Below are positions 1 to 7,586 of a stretch of 14,088 nucleotides of DNA, in pieces (position 1 is the first letter of the stretch; each line of letters begins with the position of its first letter). The notes under the pieces were generated by a model. That model searched no databases and was not told the DNA's origin. It saw only the letters and a list, made by a program, of their open reading frames with translations. This DNA comes from Armatimonadota bacterium. GTDB lineage: Bacteria; Armatimonadota; Fimbriimonadia; Fimbriimonadales; Fimbriimonadaceae. The position numbers and the translations under genes are program-made. The stretch is from assembly GCA_023423495.1 (NCBI GenBank), contig JAFAFM010000242.1, forward strand, positions 1-14,088. Direction: 5' to 3'.

Positions 1-1086
1 CAACCGAAGCACGGCGAGGGTGTCGGCAGTTTCACCTGATTGGCTGACGAAAATTGCCAGCGACTTGGGGCTGAGCACCGGATCGCCGTACCTAAACTCG
101 CTGGAATAGTAAACGTCGGTGGGAAGCCGCAGCAGCTTCTCAAACAGATGCTTGCCCATGAGGCCCGCATGGTAAGCCGTTCCGCAGCTGATGATGTTGA
201 CCCGGTCGATCTCCGTCCAAACGTGGTGACTGAAAATGCTTTCGAATCGAATTCCCTCAGCCTCGTCGATTCGACCCGCAAGGCACTGGCGAATGACTTC
301 AGGCTGTTCGTGGATCTCCTTGAGCATGAAATGCTCGTATCCACCACGTTCAGCCGCCGTGATGTCCCACTCGATGTGCTGAATCTTCAGGGGCAATTCA
401 CGGCCATCTCCGTCCATGAGCCGCACCTGGTCTTCTTCCAGCACGGCAATGGTGTCTTCCTCAAGCACCACGACTTCGCGTGTGTACGGCAGCAGGGCAG
501 GGATGTCGCTCGCGAGCATATTCTCGCCCGATCCGATGCCAATCACCAGCGGAGAGGCATTTCGGACGGCAACGATTTTTCCAGGTTCTCGCCGGGACAC
601 GACGACCAAGGCATAAGCTCCTCGGAGGCGCTTAACCGCACGCTTGACAGCTTCCTCGAGAGGTCCAGATTCGTTGTATTCCTCACCGATGATATGCGCG
701 GCTACTTCCGTATCCGTTTGGCTCCGGAAACTATGGCCGGTCGCCGTCAACTCCTCCTTGAGGTCGAGATAGTTCTCGATGATGCCGTTGTGGATGATTG
801 CGACCTGCTCGTAGGCATCGTAGTGCGGGTGAGCATTCTCGTCGGTCGGGCCGCCGTGGGTGGCCCACCGGGAGTGGGCAATTGCGAGGTGGGCATCACT
901 GGGATGATCCTCTAGCAAGGAGCCTAGGTTTGAAAGTTTTCCTGCTCGCTTCAAGACCTTGATCTGGTCTTCTTCCATAAGGGCGATGCCAGCGCTATCG
1001 TATCCCCGATACTCCAGCCTTTTCAGTTGGTCGAAAACGATACCAGCCGCGGGCTTAGGGCCGACATATCCTGCAATTCCGCACAC
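1..1086 (-). CDS. glmS: Glutamine--fructose-6-phosphate aminotransferase (isomerizing), N-terminal part, cut by the left window edge
   Basis: This enzyme makes glucosamine-6-phosphate from fructose-6-phosphate and glutamine in the cytoplasm, the first step toward UDP-GlcNAc for peptidoglycan. The 362 visible codons are open to the window edge; a full protein is about 610 residues, so the C-terminal SIS part is missing. The reading begins (M)CGIAGYVGPK, with the Cys that becomes the N-terminal nucleophile of the class II glutaminase domain. EYRGYDSAGI, HSRWATHGGPTDENAHPH and IIHNGIIENY follow, all glutaminase signatures. After about residue 240 the first sugar-isomerase domain starts, with SCGTAYHAG and SQSGETADT. 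The start is GTG at 1086, because Cys must be residue 2 and the nearby ATGs are out of frame. No strong Shine-Dalgarno is visible. It is divergent from the downstream arabinose-donor cluster with 67 bp between them. Confidence 0.96.
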   Translation of the reverse strand, partial: MCGIAGYVGPKPAAGIVFDQLKRLEYRGYDSAGIALMEEDQIKVLKRAGKLSNLGSLLEDHPSDAHLAIAHSRWATHGGPTDENAHPHYDAYEQVAIIHNGIIENYLDLKEELTATGHSFRSQTDTEVAAHIIGEEYNESGPLEEAVKRAVKRLRGAYALVVVSRREPGKIVAVRNASPLVIGIGSGENMLASDIPALLPYTREVVVLEEDTIAVLEEDQVRLMDGDGRELPLKIQHIEWDITAAERGGYEHFMLKEIHEQPEVIRQCLAGRIDEAEGIRFESIFSHHVWTEIDRVNIISCGTAYHAGLMGKHLFEKLLRLPTDVYYSSEFRYGDPVLSPKSLAIFVSQSGETADTLAVLRL

Positions 1087-1153
1087 TTGTCCATTGTGAC
1101 ATGGGAGGCTTCAGTACTCTCGGGTCGCCTGTGGCACTCAATCATGGCTTGGT
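1087..1153. other. Divergent intergenic region between glmS and the prenyltransferase gene
   Basis: These 67 bp must hold the 5' signals for both glmS (leftward) and the plus-strand cluster starting at 1154. I see TTGTGA at 1094-1099 and a weak TACTCT at 1115-1120, but the spacing is only 15 bp and the match is poor, so no promoter is called. No convincing ribosome binding site precedes the TTG at 1154 or the GTG at 1086. Confidence 0.4.
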
Positions 1154-2047
1154 TTGTTGCAGAATCAGTTGATCGCGTATATCGAGTTGTTCCGGCCTAA
1201 GCAGTGGACGAAGAATCTTTTGGTCTTCGCCGCTCTGCTATTCGTCGGAGGCTTCAACGATTCCAACGCGGTTTTGCTGACCATTCGGGCCTTCTTTGCG
1301 ATGTGCCTACTGAGCAGCGCCACGTATGTTTTCAACGACCTGCGCGACCGCGATCGCGATCGGCTTCATCCAAGGAAGAAGCATCGCCCGATCGCCTCGG
1401 GAAAGGTGGCTCCGACTTCGGCTCTGGTGGTAGCTCTCGTTTGCCTGGTGGGCGGTTTGCTGCTGGCGATGATCAATACGACTTGCATCGTGATCGTCGG
1501 ATGCTATTTGGTCTTGCAGGCCCTTTACAACCTGTTCCTAAAACAGGTGCCCGTAGCCGATGTCTTCTGCATTGCCATAGGCTTCGTCCTGAGGGCGGTG
1601 CTGGGCGCGGCCGCTATCACAGTCACCATTTCGGGTTGGCTGCTCTTCTGCACCGGCGCGTTGGCGTTGCTGCTTGGTTTCTCAAAAAGAAGGAACGAGT
1701 TTCTGACGGTCGAAGAATTCCACACCACCCGCGCGTCTCTGGCGCATTACACCAAAACATCGCTGGACTTCCTCGTAGCTATTTTCGCCTGCGGAGCGGC
1801 GATGTGCTACGGAATCTACAGCATTGAAAGCGACACTGCGCAAAAGCATCCGGGCCTCATCCTCACGTCGGTTTTCGTGTTCTATGGCATCGCGCGCTAT
1901 GTGCTAATCGTCTTTAGCCAGGACGAGGGCGGGGAACCCGAAAACATCTTTTTCAAAGACAAACATATTCTGATGAGCGTGGTCTTATTCATCGCAACTG
2001 CCATCTTGGCGATGAGCGGATTCGATATCCCCTTGATCGCAGGTTGA
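1154..2047 (+). CDS. UbiA-family phosphoribosyltransferase: decaprenyl-phosphate phosphoribosyltransferase (DPPR synthase) homologue
   Basis: This is an integral membrane enzyme of the UbiA superfamily, 297 aa. By family and context it should transfer 5-phosphoribose from PRPP to a polyprenyl phosphate, as mycobacterial Rv3806c (ubiA) does, the first step to polyprenyl-P-arabinose. Seen in the sequence: an N-terminal RPKQWTKN signature (residues 14-21), the Mg-binding NDxxDxxxD motif as N61-D62, D65 and D69, then RKKHRPIASG typical of this subfamily, and a GFSKRRNEF segment matching the second cytoplasmic loop. The rest is about eight or nine hydrophobic helices. The start is taken as TTG at 1154 because upstream in-frame codons contain no better start and ATG at 1144 is out of frame. 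The dprE2-like gene begins 1 nt after the stop. Other polyprenyl transferases are possible, but the two following genes make DPPR synthesis much the best reading. Confidence 0.88.
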   Translation: MLQNQLIAYIELFRPKQWTKNLLVFAALLFVGGFNDSNAVLLTIRAFFAMCLLSSATYVFNDLRDRDRDRLHPRKKHRPIASGKVAPTSALVVALVCLVGGLLLAMINTTCIVIVGCYLVLQALYNLFLKQVPVADVFCIAIGFVLRAVLGAAAITVTISGWLLFCTGALALLLGFSKRRNEFLTVEEFHTTRASLAHYTKTSLDFLVAIFACGAAMCYGIYSIESDTAQKHPGLILTSVFVFYGIARYVLIVFSQDEGGEPENIFFKDKHILMSVVLFIATAILAMSGFDIPLIAG

Positions 2048-2048
2048 A

Positions 2049-2774
2049 ATGAGCAAGTACAAATACGCCATCGTCATCGGGGCATCGTCCGGAATTGGGC
2101 GCGAGATTGCTCAACAGTTGGCCGACTCAGGGTGCCGAGTTGCCGCGATCGCACGGCGGACCGACCGGCTAGAACAACTTGCCGGGCGGTCGGACCAGAT
2201 TTTGCCCTTCACGCATGATGTTCGCGACGTAGAAAGTATTCCCGCACTGTTCCAGGAGGTTACAGGTCAACTGGGTGGTCTGGACTTGGTGGTCTACGCC
2301 AGCGGCGCGATGCCCAAGGTGAGGCCTGATGAATTTGACCTGCAGAAGGACCAATCGATTTTGGATGTGAATGTGAGGGGTGCAGTCGGCTGGCTGAATG
2401 AAGCCGCGACCCGGTTTCAAGCCGTCGGACACGGGACGATCGTCGGAATCAGCAGCGTGGCCGGAGAAAGGGGCCGAGCCGGCCAGCCGGCGTACAACGC
2501 CAGCAAAGCATTTCTGAACACCTACCTGGAAGCCCTGAGAAATCGGCTCTCAAAAAGAAATGTCGTGGTGACAACCATCAAGCCTGGCCCGGTGGATACC
2601 GAAATGACGGCCGACTTGGACTTGAAGCGACCCATGTCGGCCGAGACCGCAGCGTCCCTTATTTTAAAAAAAGCCTCATCCGGGCGAGAGTGTTTTCTCT
2701 CGCCGGTGCATGGGGTCGCATTCTTCATCATCCGCAACATCCCGTCATGGCTGTTCCGACGGTTGAAGATCTGA
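2049..2774 (+). CDS. dprE2: Short-chain dehydrogenase, DprE2-like (decaprenylphospho-D-erythro-pentulose 2-reductase)
   Basis: A 241-aa classical-length SDR. With DprE1 it would reduce the 2-keto polyprenyl-phosphopentulose to polyprenyl-phospho-D-arabinofuranose using NAD(P)H. Visible motifs are the Rossmann GASSGIG (residues 11-17), YASG in place of NNAG (83-86), the catalytic Ser in GISS (about S136), and YxxxK at Y149/K153 (AYNASK). KPGPVDTEM at about 178-186 is the usual SDR post-active-site loop. The C-terminus is hydrophobic (VHGVAFFIIRNIPSWLF), suggesting membrane association as expected for a lipid-linked substrate. It starts at ATG 2049, one base after the previous stop, and its TGA overlaps the next ATG by one base, so the cluster is translationally coupled. 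The SDR fold alone would not give the substrate; the assignment rests on the DprE1-like and UbiA-like neighbours. Confidence 0.85.
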   Translation: MSKYKYAIVIGASSGIGREIAQQLADSGCRVAAIARRTDRLEQLAGRSDQILPFTHDVRDVESIPALFQEVTGQLGGLDLVVYASGAMPKVRPDEFDLQKDQSILDVNVRGAVGWLNEAATRFQAVGHGTIVGISSVAGERGRAGQPAYNASKAFLNTYLEALRNRLSKRNVVVTTIKPGPVDTEMTADLDLKRPMSAETAASLILKKASSGRECFLSPVHGVAFFIIRNIPSWLFRRLKI

Positions 2775-4183
2775 TGTTGCCGAAAGACGCTATCCGACAG
2801 GTTTCTGGCTATGGTATGTCGAGCCGGGCCGACGGATATGTTGTGGAAGCCGAGAACCTCGAAGACATTCAAGGAGCTCTCAAATTGGCGAGAGAAACAC
2901 GGCGTCCACTCGTGCTTAGAGGTGCGGGCCGAAGCTATGGCGACGCCTCCATCCTTTCCGAGGGGATCGTTCTCGATTTGACTCAGATGAACCGAATCCT
3001 CGCCTGGGATCCGGAGCGCGGCGAGATCGAGTGCGAACCGGGGGTGACGATAGAGGACTTATGGCGTCATTGCTTGCCCGACGGGTGGTGGCCTCCAGTG
3101 GTGAGCGGAACAATGTACGTGACGCTCGGCGGCGCTCTCGCGATGAATATTCACGGGAAAAATAATTTTCGAGCTGGATGCATTGGAGAGCACGTGCTCA
3201 GCTTCAGCTTCCTTACCGCCGACGGAGAGGTGCAAATCGTCCGGCGGGGAGATGATCTGTTCCAGTCCGTGATATCGTCCGCCGGATTGCTTGGCGTCAT
3301 TGTGAGCGTTAAGGTTCAGATGAAGAAGGTCGGCAGTGGTCGCTTGGATGTCTACGCCGAATCCGTCCCCAACTGGGAAGCCCAATTCTCAGCATTTGAG
3401 CAGCAGCATGAATCTGCGGACTACATGGTGAGCTGGGTGGATTGCTTTGCCAGAGGGGAGTCCGCGGGGCGGGGACTCTTCCACGCGGCGACTCACCGAT
3501 CCGAGGCGGAGCCGGACACTTTAGATGCGACTAAACAGGATCTGCCGTCCAAGGTTGCCGGGGTTTTTCCGAAGCGTCATGTGTGGCGAATCCTTAGGCT
3601 GCTTAATAATCGTTTCGGCATGAAAGTCGTCAACACTGCGAAATATTTTTCCAGCAGATTGTTTGGCAACCGAAGTATTCACCAGCAATCGTTGGTCGGA
3701 TTCTCCTTCTTGCTGGACTATGTGCCCGACTGGAGGAACGCCTACCATCCGGATGGATTCATTCAGTACCAATCCTTCATCCCTGCAGATATGGCCAACG
3801 CTGTGTTTGAACAACAAATAGCTCTATCCCAAGAGGCTGGCCTGGAGCCATTCCTCGGGGTACTGAAACGTCATCGACCTGACAGCTTCCTGTTTAGTCA
3901 TGGCGTTGACGGGTATTCCTTGGCTTTGGATTATAAGGTAGCCGAAGAAACTTTGGATGCCTTAACTAACTTAGGAGGGCGAATGAATGACCTCGTAATT
4001 CGGGCAGGCGGAAAATTTTACCTGGCCAAAGACTCACTCCTGACCCCAGAGGATGTGCGCAAGGCCTCGCCGGATGCCGTTGGCAGCTTGATGAGCACCA
4101 AACGGATTCTGGATCCAGAAAACATCTTTCAGAGCGACCTCGCCCGTCGATTATCGCTCCTGCCAGGTAAGTTGAACCCATGA
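2774..4183 (+). CDS. dprE1: FAD-linked oxidase, DprE1-like (decaprenylphospho-beta-D-ribofuranose 2-oxidase)
   Basis: A 469-aa flavoprotein of the vanillyl-alcohol-oxidase type. DprE1 oxidises the C2 hydroxyl of polyprenyl-phosphoribose to the ketone. The FAD-binding loop RGAGRSYGD is at residues 49-57 and the NIHGKN segment carries His127, equivalent to mycobacterial His132. FLTADGE follows, and YLAKDS near the C-terminus holds Lys419, equivalent to the essential Lys418. The end, DPENIFQSDLARRLSLL, closely resembles the Mycobacterium tuberculosis protein, and the length (461 there) agrees. The position of the benzothiazinone-target Cys387 is Ala384 here (in GYSLALDY). I chose ATG 2774 because it overlaps the dprE2-like stop as TGATG. 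An in-frame ATG at 2747 would add nine residues and cannot be excluded; starts at 2690 look too long. The stop overlaps galE by 4 nt. Confidence 0.9.
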   Translation: MLPKDAIRQVSGYGMSSRADGYVVEAENLEDIQGALKLARETRRPLVLRGAGRSYGDASILSEGIVLDLTQMNRILAWDPERGEIECEPGVTIEDLWRHCLPDGWWPPVVSGTMYVTLGGALAMNIHGKNNFRAGCIGEHVLSFSFLTADGEVQIVRRGDDLFQSVISSAGLLGVIVSVKVQMKKVGSGRLDVYAESVPNWEAQFSAFEQQHESADYMVSWVDCFARGESAGRGLFHAATHRSEAEPDTLDATKQDLPSKVAGVFPKRHVWRILRLLNNRFGMKVVNTAKYFSSRLFGNRSIHQQSLVGFSFLLDYVPDWRNAYHPDGFIQYQSFIPADMANAVFEQQIALSQEAGLEPFLGVLKRHRPDSFLFSHGVDGYSLALDYKVAEETLDALTNLGGRMNDLVIRAGGKFYLAKDSLLTPEDVRKASPDAVGSLMSTKRILDPENIFQSDLARRLSLLPGKLNP

Positions 4184-5166
4184 TTCTTGTGGTTGGCGGA
4201 GCGGGATTTATTGGCTCCCACATGACCAAGCTGTTGCGGGAGAAGGGTGAGCCGCACATAGTATTTGACAACCTGGAAAACGGCCATCGGTCGGCCTTGC
4301 AGGGCAGCCCATTCTTTGAAGGAGATCTTCGGAATCCGCTCGATATCGAACGGGTGCTCGACCAGTATCCGGGAATCGATACCGTCATCGATTTTGCCGC
4401 TTACATTGCGGTTGGGGAAAGTGTCCGCGAGCCTGGCAAATACTATCGGAACAATGTCTTCGGCACCTTGAATTTGCTCGAAGCAATGCGGCATCGGGGA
4501 ATCGACAAGTTCGTCTTCAGCTCGACCGCGGCAGTCTACGGCGAACCTGAGTACACGCCTATCGATGAATACCATCCGTGTCGACCGATTAACCCGTACG
4601 GTCAGAGCAAGCTCATGGTTGAACAACTGCTTTCTGACTTCGGCCAGGCTCACTGCCTCCGAAGCGTCTGCCTCCGATATTTCAACGCCGCCGGCTCGGA
4701 CCCGGACGCTGTACTTGGTGAGGACCATGATCCCGAGGAGCATTTGATTCCCGTTGCCCTTCTGGCGGCGATCGGCAAGCGAGATGGAATGAAGATCTTT
4801 GGTGATTCGTACCCCACCCCGGATGGAACATGCGTGCGGGATTACGTCCACGTACTCGATCTGGCATCTGCCCACATGCTGGCCGTGAATTACCTTCGCC
4901 AAGGCGGAGAAAGCACGAAGATGAATTTGGGCAATGGAGTCGGCTTTTCCGTACGCGAAGTCTTGGAGACCGCCTCCGAAGTCGTCGGAAAGGAAATCGG
5001 GTACGAAATGGCGCCACCAAGGCCGGGCGATAGCCCAATTCTTGTCGCCAATTCCGAGAGGATCAAAGCGGAATGGGGCTGGAAGCCAGTTCACACCAAG
5101 CTGTCAGACATTATCTCGCATGCTTGGGCTTGGCGTGTCAAGCATCCAAACGGATTCGGCGACTAA
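4180..5166 (+). CDS. galE: UDP-glucose 4-epimerase family protein
   Basis: A 328-aa extended SDR that interconverts UDP-glucose and UDP-galactose (or the N-acetyl or pentose equivalents) through an NAD-bound 4-keto intermediate in the cytoplasm. Visible: the NAD motif GGAGFIGS (6-13), FSSTAAVYG with Thr116 at the catalytic Ser/Thr position, Y140xxxK144 in NPYGQSK, and RYFNAAGSDPD plus a GEDHDPEEHLIP stretch typical of GalE. The length is slightly below E. coli GalE (338). Its ATG overlaps the dprE1 stop (ATGA), so it belongs to the arabinose-donor operon. That placement suggests it supplies UDP-Gal or a related sugar for the same glycan, but the substrate cannot be read from sequence alone. 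Confidence 0.93.
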   Translation: MILVVGGAGFIGSHMTKLLREKGEPHIVFDNLENGHRSALQGSPFFEGDLRNPLDIERVLDQYPGIDTVIDFAAYIAVGESVREPGKYYRNNVFGTLNLLEAMRHRGIDKFVFSSTAAVYGEPEYTPIDEYHPCRPINPYGQSKLMVEQLLSDFGQAHCLRSVCLRYFNAAGSDPDAVLGEDHDPEEHLIPVALLAAIGKRDGMKIFGDSYPTPDGTCVRDYVHVLDLASAHMLAVNYLRQGGESTKMNLGNGVGFSVREVLETASEVVGKEIGYEMAPPRPGDSPILVANSERIKAEWGWKPVHTKLSDIISHAWAWRVKHPNGFGD

Positions 5167-5203
5167 AGTAAACTGGGTCAGCTTTGAATACGCTCGAACG
5201 ATC

Positions 5204-5209
5204 AAGGAG
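5204..5209 (+). promoter_or_regulatory. Shine-Dalgarno AAGGAG fixing the nrnA start
   Basis: A full AAGGAG ends 6 nt before GTG 5216. It decides the start: the open frame reaches back to 4934 inside galE, and TTG 5210 directly abuts the motif, so both are unlikely. Confidence 0.8.
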
Positions 5210-5215
5210 TTGTGC

Positions 5216-6193
5216 GTGGGCACTGTAAAAGATCTCGCGCCAGAGTTCTTGAGCGCAGTCCGATCCGCCTCTTCGGTGCTGATCGGCACTCACTTAAACC
5301 CCGACGGCGATGCTCTGGGGAGCGCGCTTGCTGTGTCCCACTATTTGGATGGAATTGGAGTGCCCAACGAAGTGCTCTGCCACCACGTCCCGCCGAGAAA
5401 CCTTCGCTTCTTGCCAGGTGTCGGTCGTATTCGGCAGACGCCAAAAGAAGAGCGGTACGACCTTGGAATCGTCGTAGACCTTGATTCCCTGGAGCGGTTA
5501 GGCAATACCGAACCCTTCTTTTCAACCTGCGACCGGACAATTTTCGTCGACCACCATGTGCCGCACAACGCGCCGGGTGACATTCGTATCGTCGACACCG
5601 CCGCCCCCGCGACCGCAGTCATACTTACTCGCCTTTTTATGGAGTTGGGAGTGGAGATCAGTCCTGACATCGCTACCTGCCTGATCGCCGGCATTGTCAC
5701 CGACACGGGCAGCTTCCGATTCCGAAACACCACTCCGGAGTCATTGAGCTTGGCGGCCAGCCTATTGGAGAAGGGCGGCAACATCAACTTGGTCAGCGAG
5801 CAGGTGTTCCAAAGCAAGCCTATTTCGAGTGCGCGATTGCTTGGCTTCGCGTTGGAGCGCATGAGCTTGGCTTGTGACGATCGCCTTTGCTGGACGGTTC
5901 TAACCATCGAGGACTTTGAGGAACACCACGCGGTGGATGAGGATACAGAGGGCTTTGTGAACGAGCTACTGACCATCGAGACTGTTCAGATTTCCGCGAT
6001 CTTTCGAGAGCCCAAGCGCGGCAAGGTGCGTTGCTCTATTCGGTCCAGGGGAGAGTACGACGTCTCGGCGGTTGCACGGATATTCGGCGGAGGCGGGCAC
6101 CGAAATGCGGCGGGATGCAACTTTGAGGGCCCGATCGATGAAGCCGTTGAACAACTCGTGACGGAGCTCAAACGTTGTTTGGAATCCTACTGA
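5216..6193 (+). CDS. nrnA: DHH/DHHA1 phosphoesterase, NrnA-type oligoribonuclease/pAp phosphatase
   Basis: Cytoplasmic 325-aa phosphoesterase. NrnA proteins degrade short RNA oligonucleotides (nanoRNA) and dephosphorylate 3'-phosphoadenosine-5'-phosphate. The DHH domain shows THLNPDGDALGS (metal ligands His26, Asp30, Asp32), VVDLDSLERLG (Asp88) and the name-giving DHH at 112-114, followed by GIVTDTGSFRFRNT. The DHHA1 domain ends with the substrate-binding FGGGGHRNAAGC near the C-terminus. The order and length match the family. The GTG start is set by AAGGAG 6 nt upstream. It lies 49 nt after galE and overlaps truB by 19 nt; nrnA beside truB is a common bacterial arrangement, usually with rbfA upstream and ribF downstream, neither of which is here. 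Confidence 0.92.
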   Translation: MGTVKDLAPEFLSAVRSASSVLIGTHLNPDGDALGSALAVSHYLDGIGVPNEVLCHHVPPRNLRFLPGVGRIRQTPKEERYDLGIVVDLDSLERLGNTEPFFSTCDRTIFVDHHVPHNAPGDIRIVDTAAPATAVILTRLFMELGVEISPDIATCLIAGIVTDTGSFRFRNTTPESLSLAASLLEKGGNINLVSEQVFQSKPISSARLLGFALERMSLACDDRLCWTVLTIEDFEEHHAVDEDTEGFVNELLTIETVQISAIFREPKRGKVRCSIRSRGEYDVSAVARIFGGGGHRNAAGCNFEGPIDEAVEQLVTELKRCLESY

Positions 6194-7044
6194 TCCACAA
6201 GGAAGCGGGTTGCACTTCGCACGATGTTGTGGATGCCGTCAGGCGAAAAATGGGTACCCGGCGCGTCGGCCATGCGGGAACCCTTGATCCCCTGGCGACA
6301 GGTTTGTTGGTGGTCGCCGTTGGCCCCGCCACTCGTTTCCTGCAATACCTACCACTCGAGCCTAAAGAGTACGTGGCGGAGATTAGCTTTGGTAAGGCGA
6401 CGACCACCTACGACGCCGAAGGTGAGGTAACGCAAGAGGAAGCCATTCCCGAGGATCTAGAGGACAGGATTCAAAACGCCCTGCCCCAATTCAAGGGTCT
6501 CATCAGCCAACTTCCGCCCATGTTCAGCGCGATCAAGGTCGGGGGCAAGCCGCTTTACCAAATGGCGAGACAGGGCAAGGATGTTCAGCGCGAACCCCGA
6601 AATGTCCACATCGAGACCTTCGATTTGCAGATGGTGGACTTAACAACCGCCCGCGCGCGGATCGTTTGCTCGGGAGGCACTTACATCCGATCTCTTGCTC
6701 ACGACCTCGGACAGGCGATCGGATGTGGTGCCTTTTTAAGGTCTTTGCACCGGAATCAGGTTGGCCGCTTCGGCGTCGACCAGAGCTTGAAGCTGGATGG
6801 TGTGACTTCGGAGTCGGTGCTACCTCTCAAGGAAGCCCTTAAACCCATGCCCATGCACCAGCTTTCAGATGCGGAAGTTCACCAAATCAGAGAAGGTCGG
6901 CAAATAGGTACACCGGAAGAAATTTCTGCTTCATCAGTGGCGCTCCTGGACGCCAACGGTGACGTATTCAGTATTGCGCGGGTCCAGGGACACCTTTTAC
7001 AGCCTGAGTGCGTCATTCCTATCGAGGCCTTCCATGCCGCTTGA
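6175..7044 (+). CDS. truB: tRNA pseudouridine(55) synthase
   Basis: TruB converts U55 in the T-loop of tRNAs to pseudouridine. The 289-aa product begins MFGILLIHKEAGCTSHDVV, matching the KPxGxTS region, and carries GHAGTLDPLATGLL with the catalytic Asp38. GGKPLYQMAR and the RIVCSGGTYIRSLAHDLG segment complete the catalytic domain. A C-terminal TruB_C/PUA-like part follows from about residue 230. The start is TTG 6175, inside the end of nrnA; GGAG at 6163-6166 lies 8 nt ahead of it and no ATG fits before the conserved N-terminal strand. The TTG start and 19-nt overlap suggest translational coupling to nrnA. The stop overlaps the next gene by 11 nt. Confidence 0.95.
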   Translation: MFGILLIHKEAGCTSHDVVDAVRRKMGTRRVGHAGTLDPLATGLLVVAVGPATRFLQYLPLEPKEYVAEISFGKATTTYDAEGEVTQEEAIPEDLEDRIQNALPQFKGLISQLPPMFSAIKVGGKPLYQMARQGKDVQREPRNVHIETFDLQMVDLTTARARIVCSGGTYIRSLAHDLGQAIGCGAFLRSLHRNQVGRFGVDQSLKLDGVTSESVLPLKEALKPMPMHQLSDAEVHQIREGRQIGTPEEISASSVALLDANGDVFSIARVQGHLLQPECVIPIEAFHAA

Positions 7045-7525
7045 ACCTTGCACCGATAAACGGATTCTGAAGGGACAGTTGATCGTGACTGCACTTTGGA
7101 TCGTAATCACCGCAATCGGAATTTTCCTCAGTCCGAGTCCAAACGGCCACGGCACCCATCAACAGCTCGGTTTGCCGCCCTGTCCGAGTGTTCTGTTATT
7201 CGACAAGCCATGCCCCGGCTGCGGGCTGACGACTTCATGGACCGCAACCATTCACGGCCAATTAGCGACTGCTTTCACCGCCCATCCTCTGGGGCCACTC
7301 CTCTATCTCGGACTGACGTTCGCGGCGATCATGAATCTCTGGGCCTACTTCAAGGGGTATCGCATTGACACCTCGGGGCGCAAGTGGATGTTTGGGATCG
7401 TGACAGGAGCCATTTTGTTCTTTGGCTATGGCATCGGCCGATTCATCCTGTCCGACACCTATCGGGCTCCCGATGAGCTTGAAAACTACGTTAGGTCCTT
7501 CTCCCCTCAACCTGCCAAGCAGTGA
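7034..7525 (+). CDS. DUF2752 family membrane protein
   Basis: A 163-aa small membrane protein. Hydrophobic segments lie at about 15-33, 86-107 and 119-139. Between the first two is the DUF2752 hallmark C60-P-G-C63-G-L-T, with Cys50 and Cys6 also present. The function of the family is not established; the paired cysteines could bind metal or form a disulfide, which is inference. ATG 7034 has GAGG at 7024-7027 as a ribosome binding site with good spacing and overlaps the truB stop by 11 nt, so it is likely co-translated with truB. Longer frames back to 6959 run inside truB and lack a site. It shows no link to tRNA modification by sequence. Confidence 0.82.
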   Translation: MPLEPCTDKRILKGQLIVTALWIVITAIGIFLSPSPNGHGTHQQLGLPPCPSVLLFDKPCPGCGLTTSWTATIHGQLATAFTAHPLGPLLYLGLTFAAIMNLWAYFKGYRIDTSGRKWMFGIVTGAILFFGYGIGRFILSDTYRAPDELENYVRSFSPQPAKQ

Positions 7526-7539
7526 CGGGCTGATCCGGT

Positions 7540-7545
7540 TATAAT
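7540..7545 (+). promoter_or_regulatory. thrS: Candidate -10 box (TATAAT) of thrS
   Basis: A perfect TATAAT lies 41 bp before the thrS ATG, in the only real gap of the plus-strand run. No -35 with 16-18 bp spacing is seen: CTGCCA at 7512-7517 is 22 bp away and GTGACG at 7522-7527 only 12. The call rests on the -10 and on the change of gene context. Confidence 0.4.
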
Positions 7546-7586
7546 CTTTCTCTACAACTCAATCCCTTGGTCAGGGAAGGAAAACA

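Noticed and set aside
40..915. Long plus-strand open frame of 291 codons
   Set aside because: It is antisense to glmS, whose conserved glutaminase motifs are clear on the minus strand; its own translation resembles no family.
4129..5094. Minus-strand open frame of 321 codons across galE
   Set aside because: It is a shadow of galE, which has all epimerase motifs in the other direction.
4934..5215. Upstream extension of the nrnA frame into galE
   Set aside because: The extra residues match no DHH protein, and AAGGAG places the start at GTG 5216.
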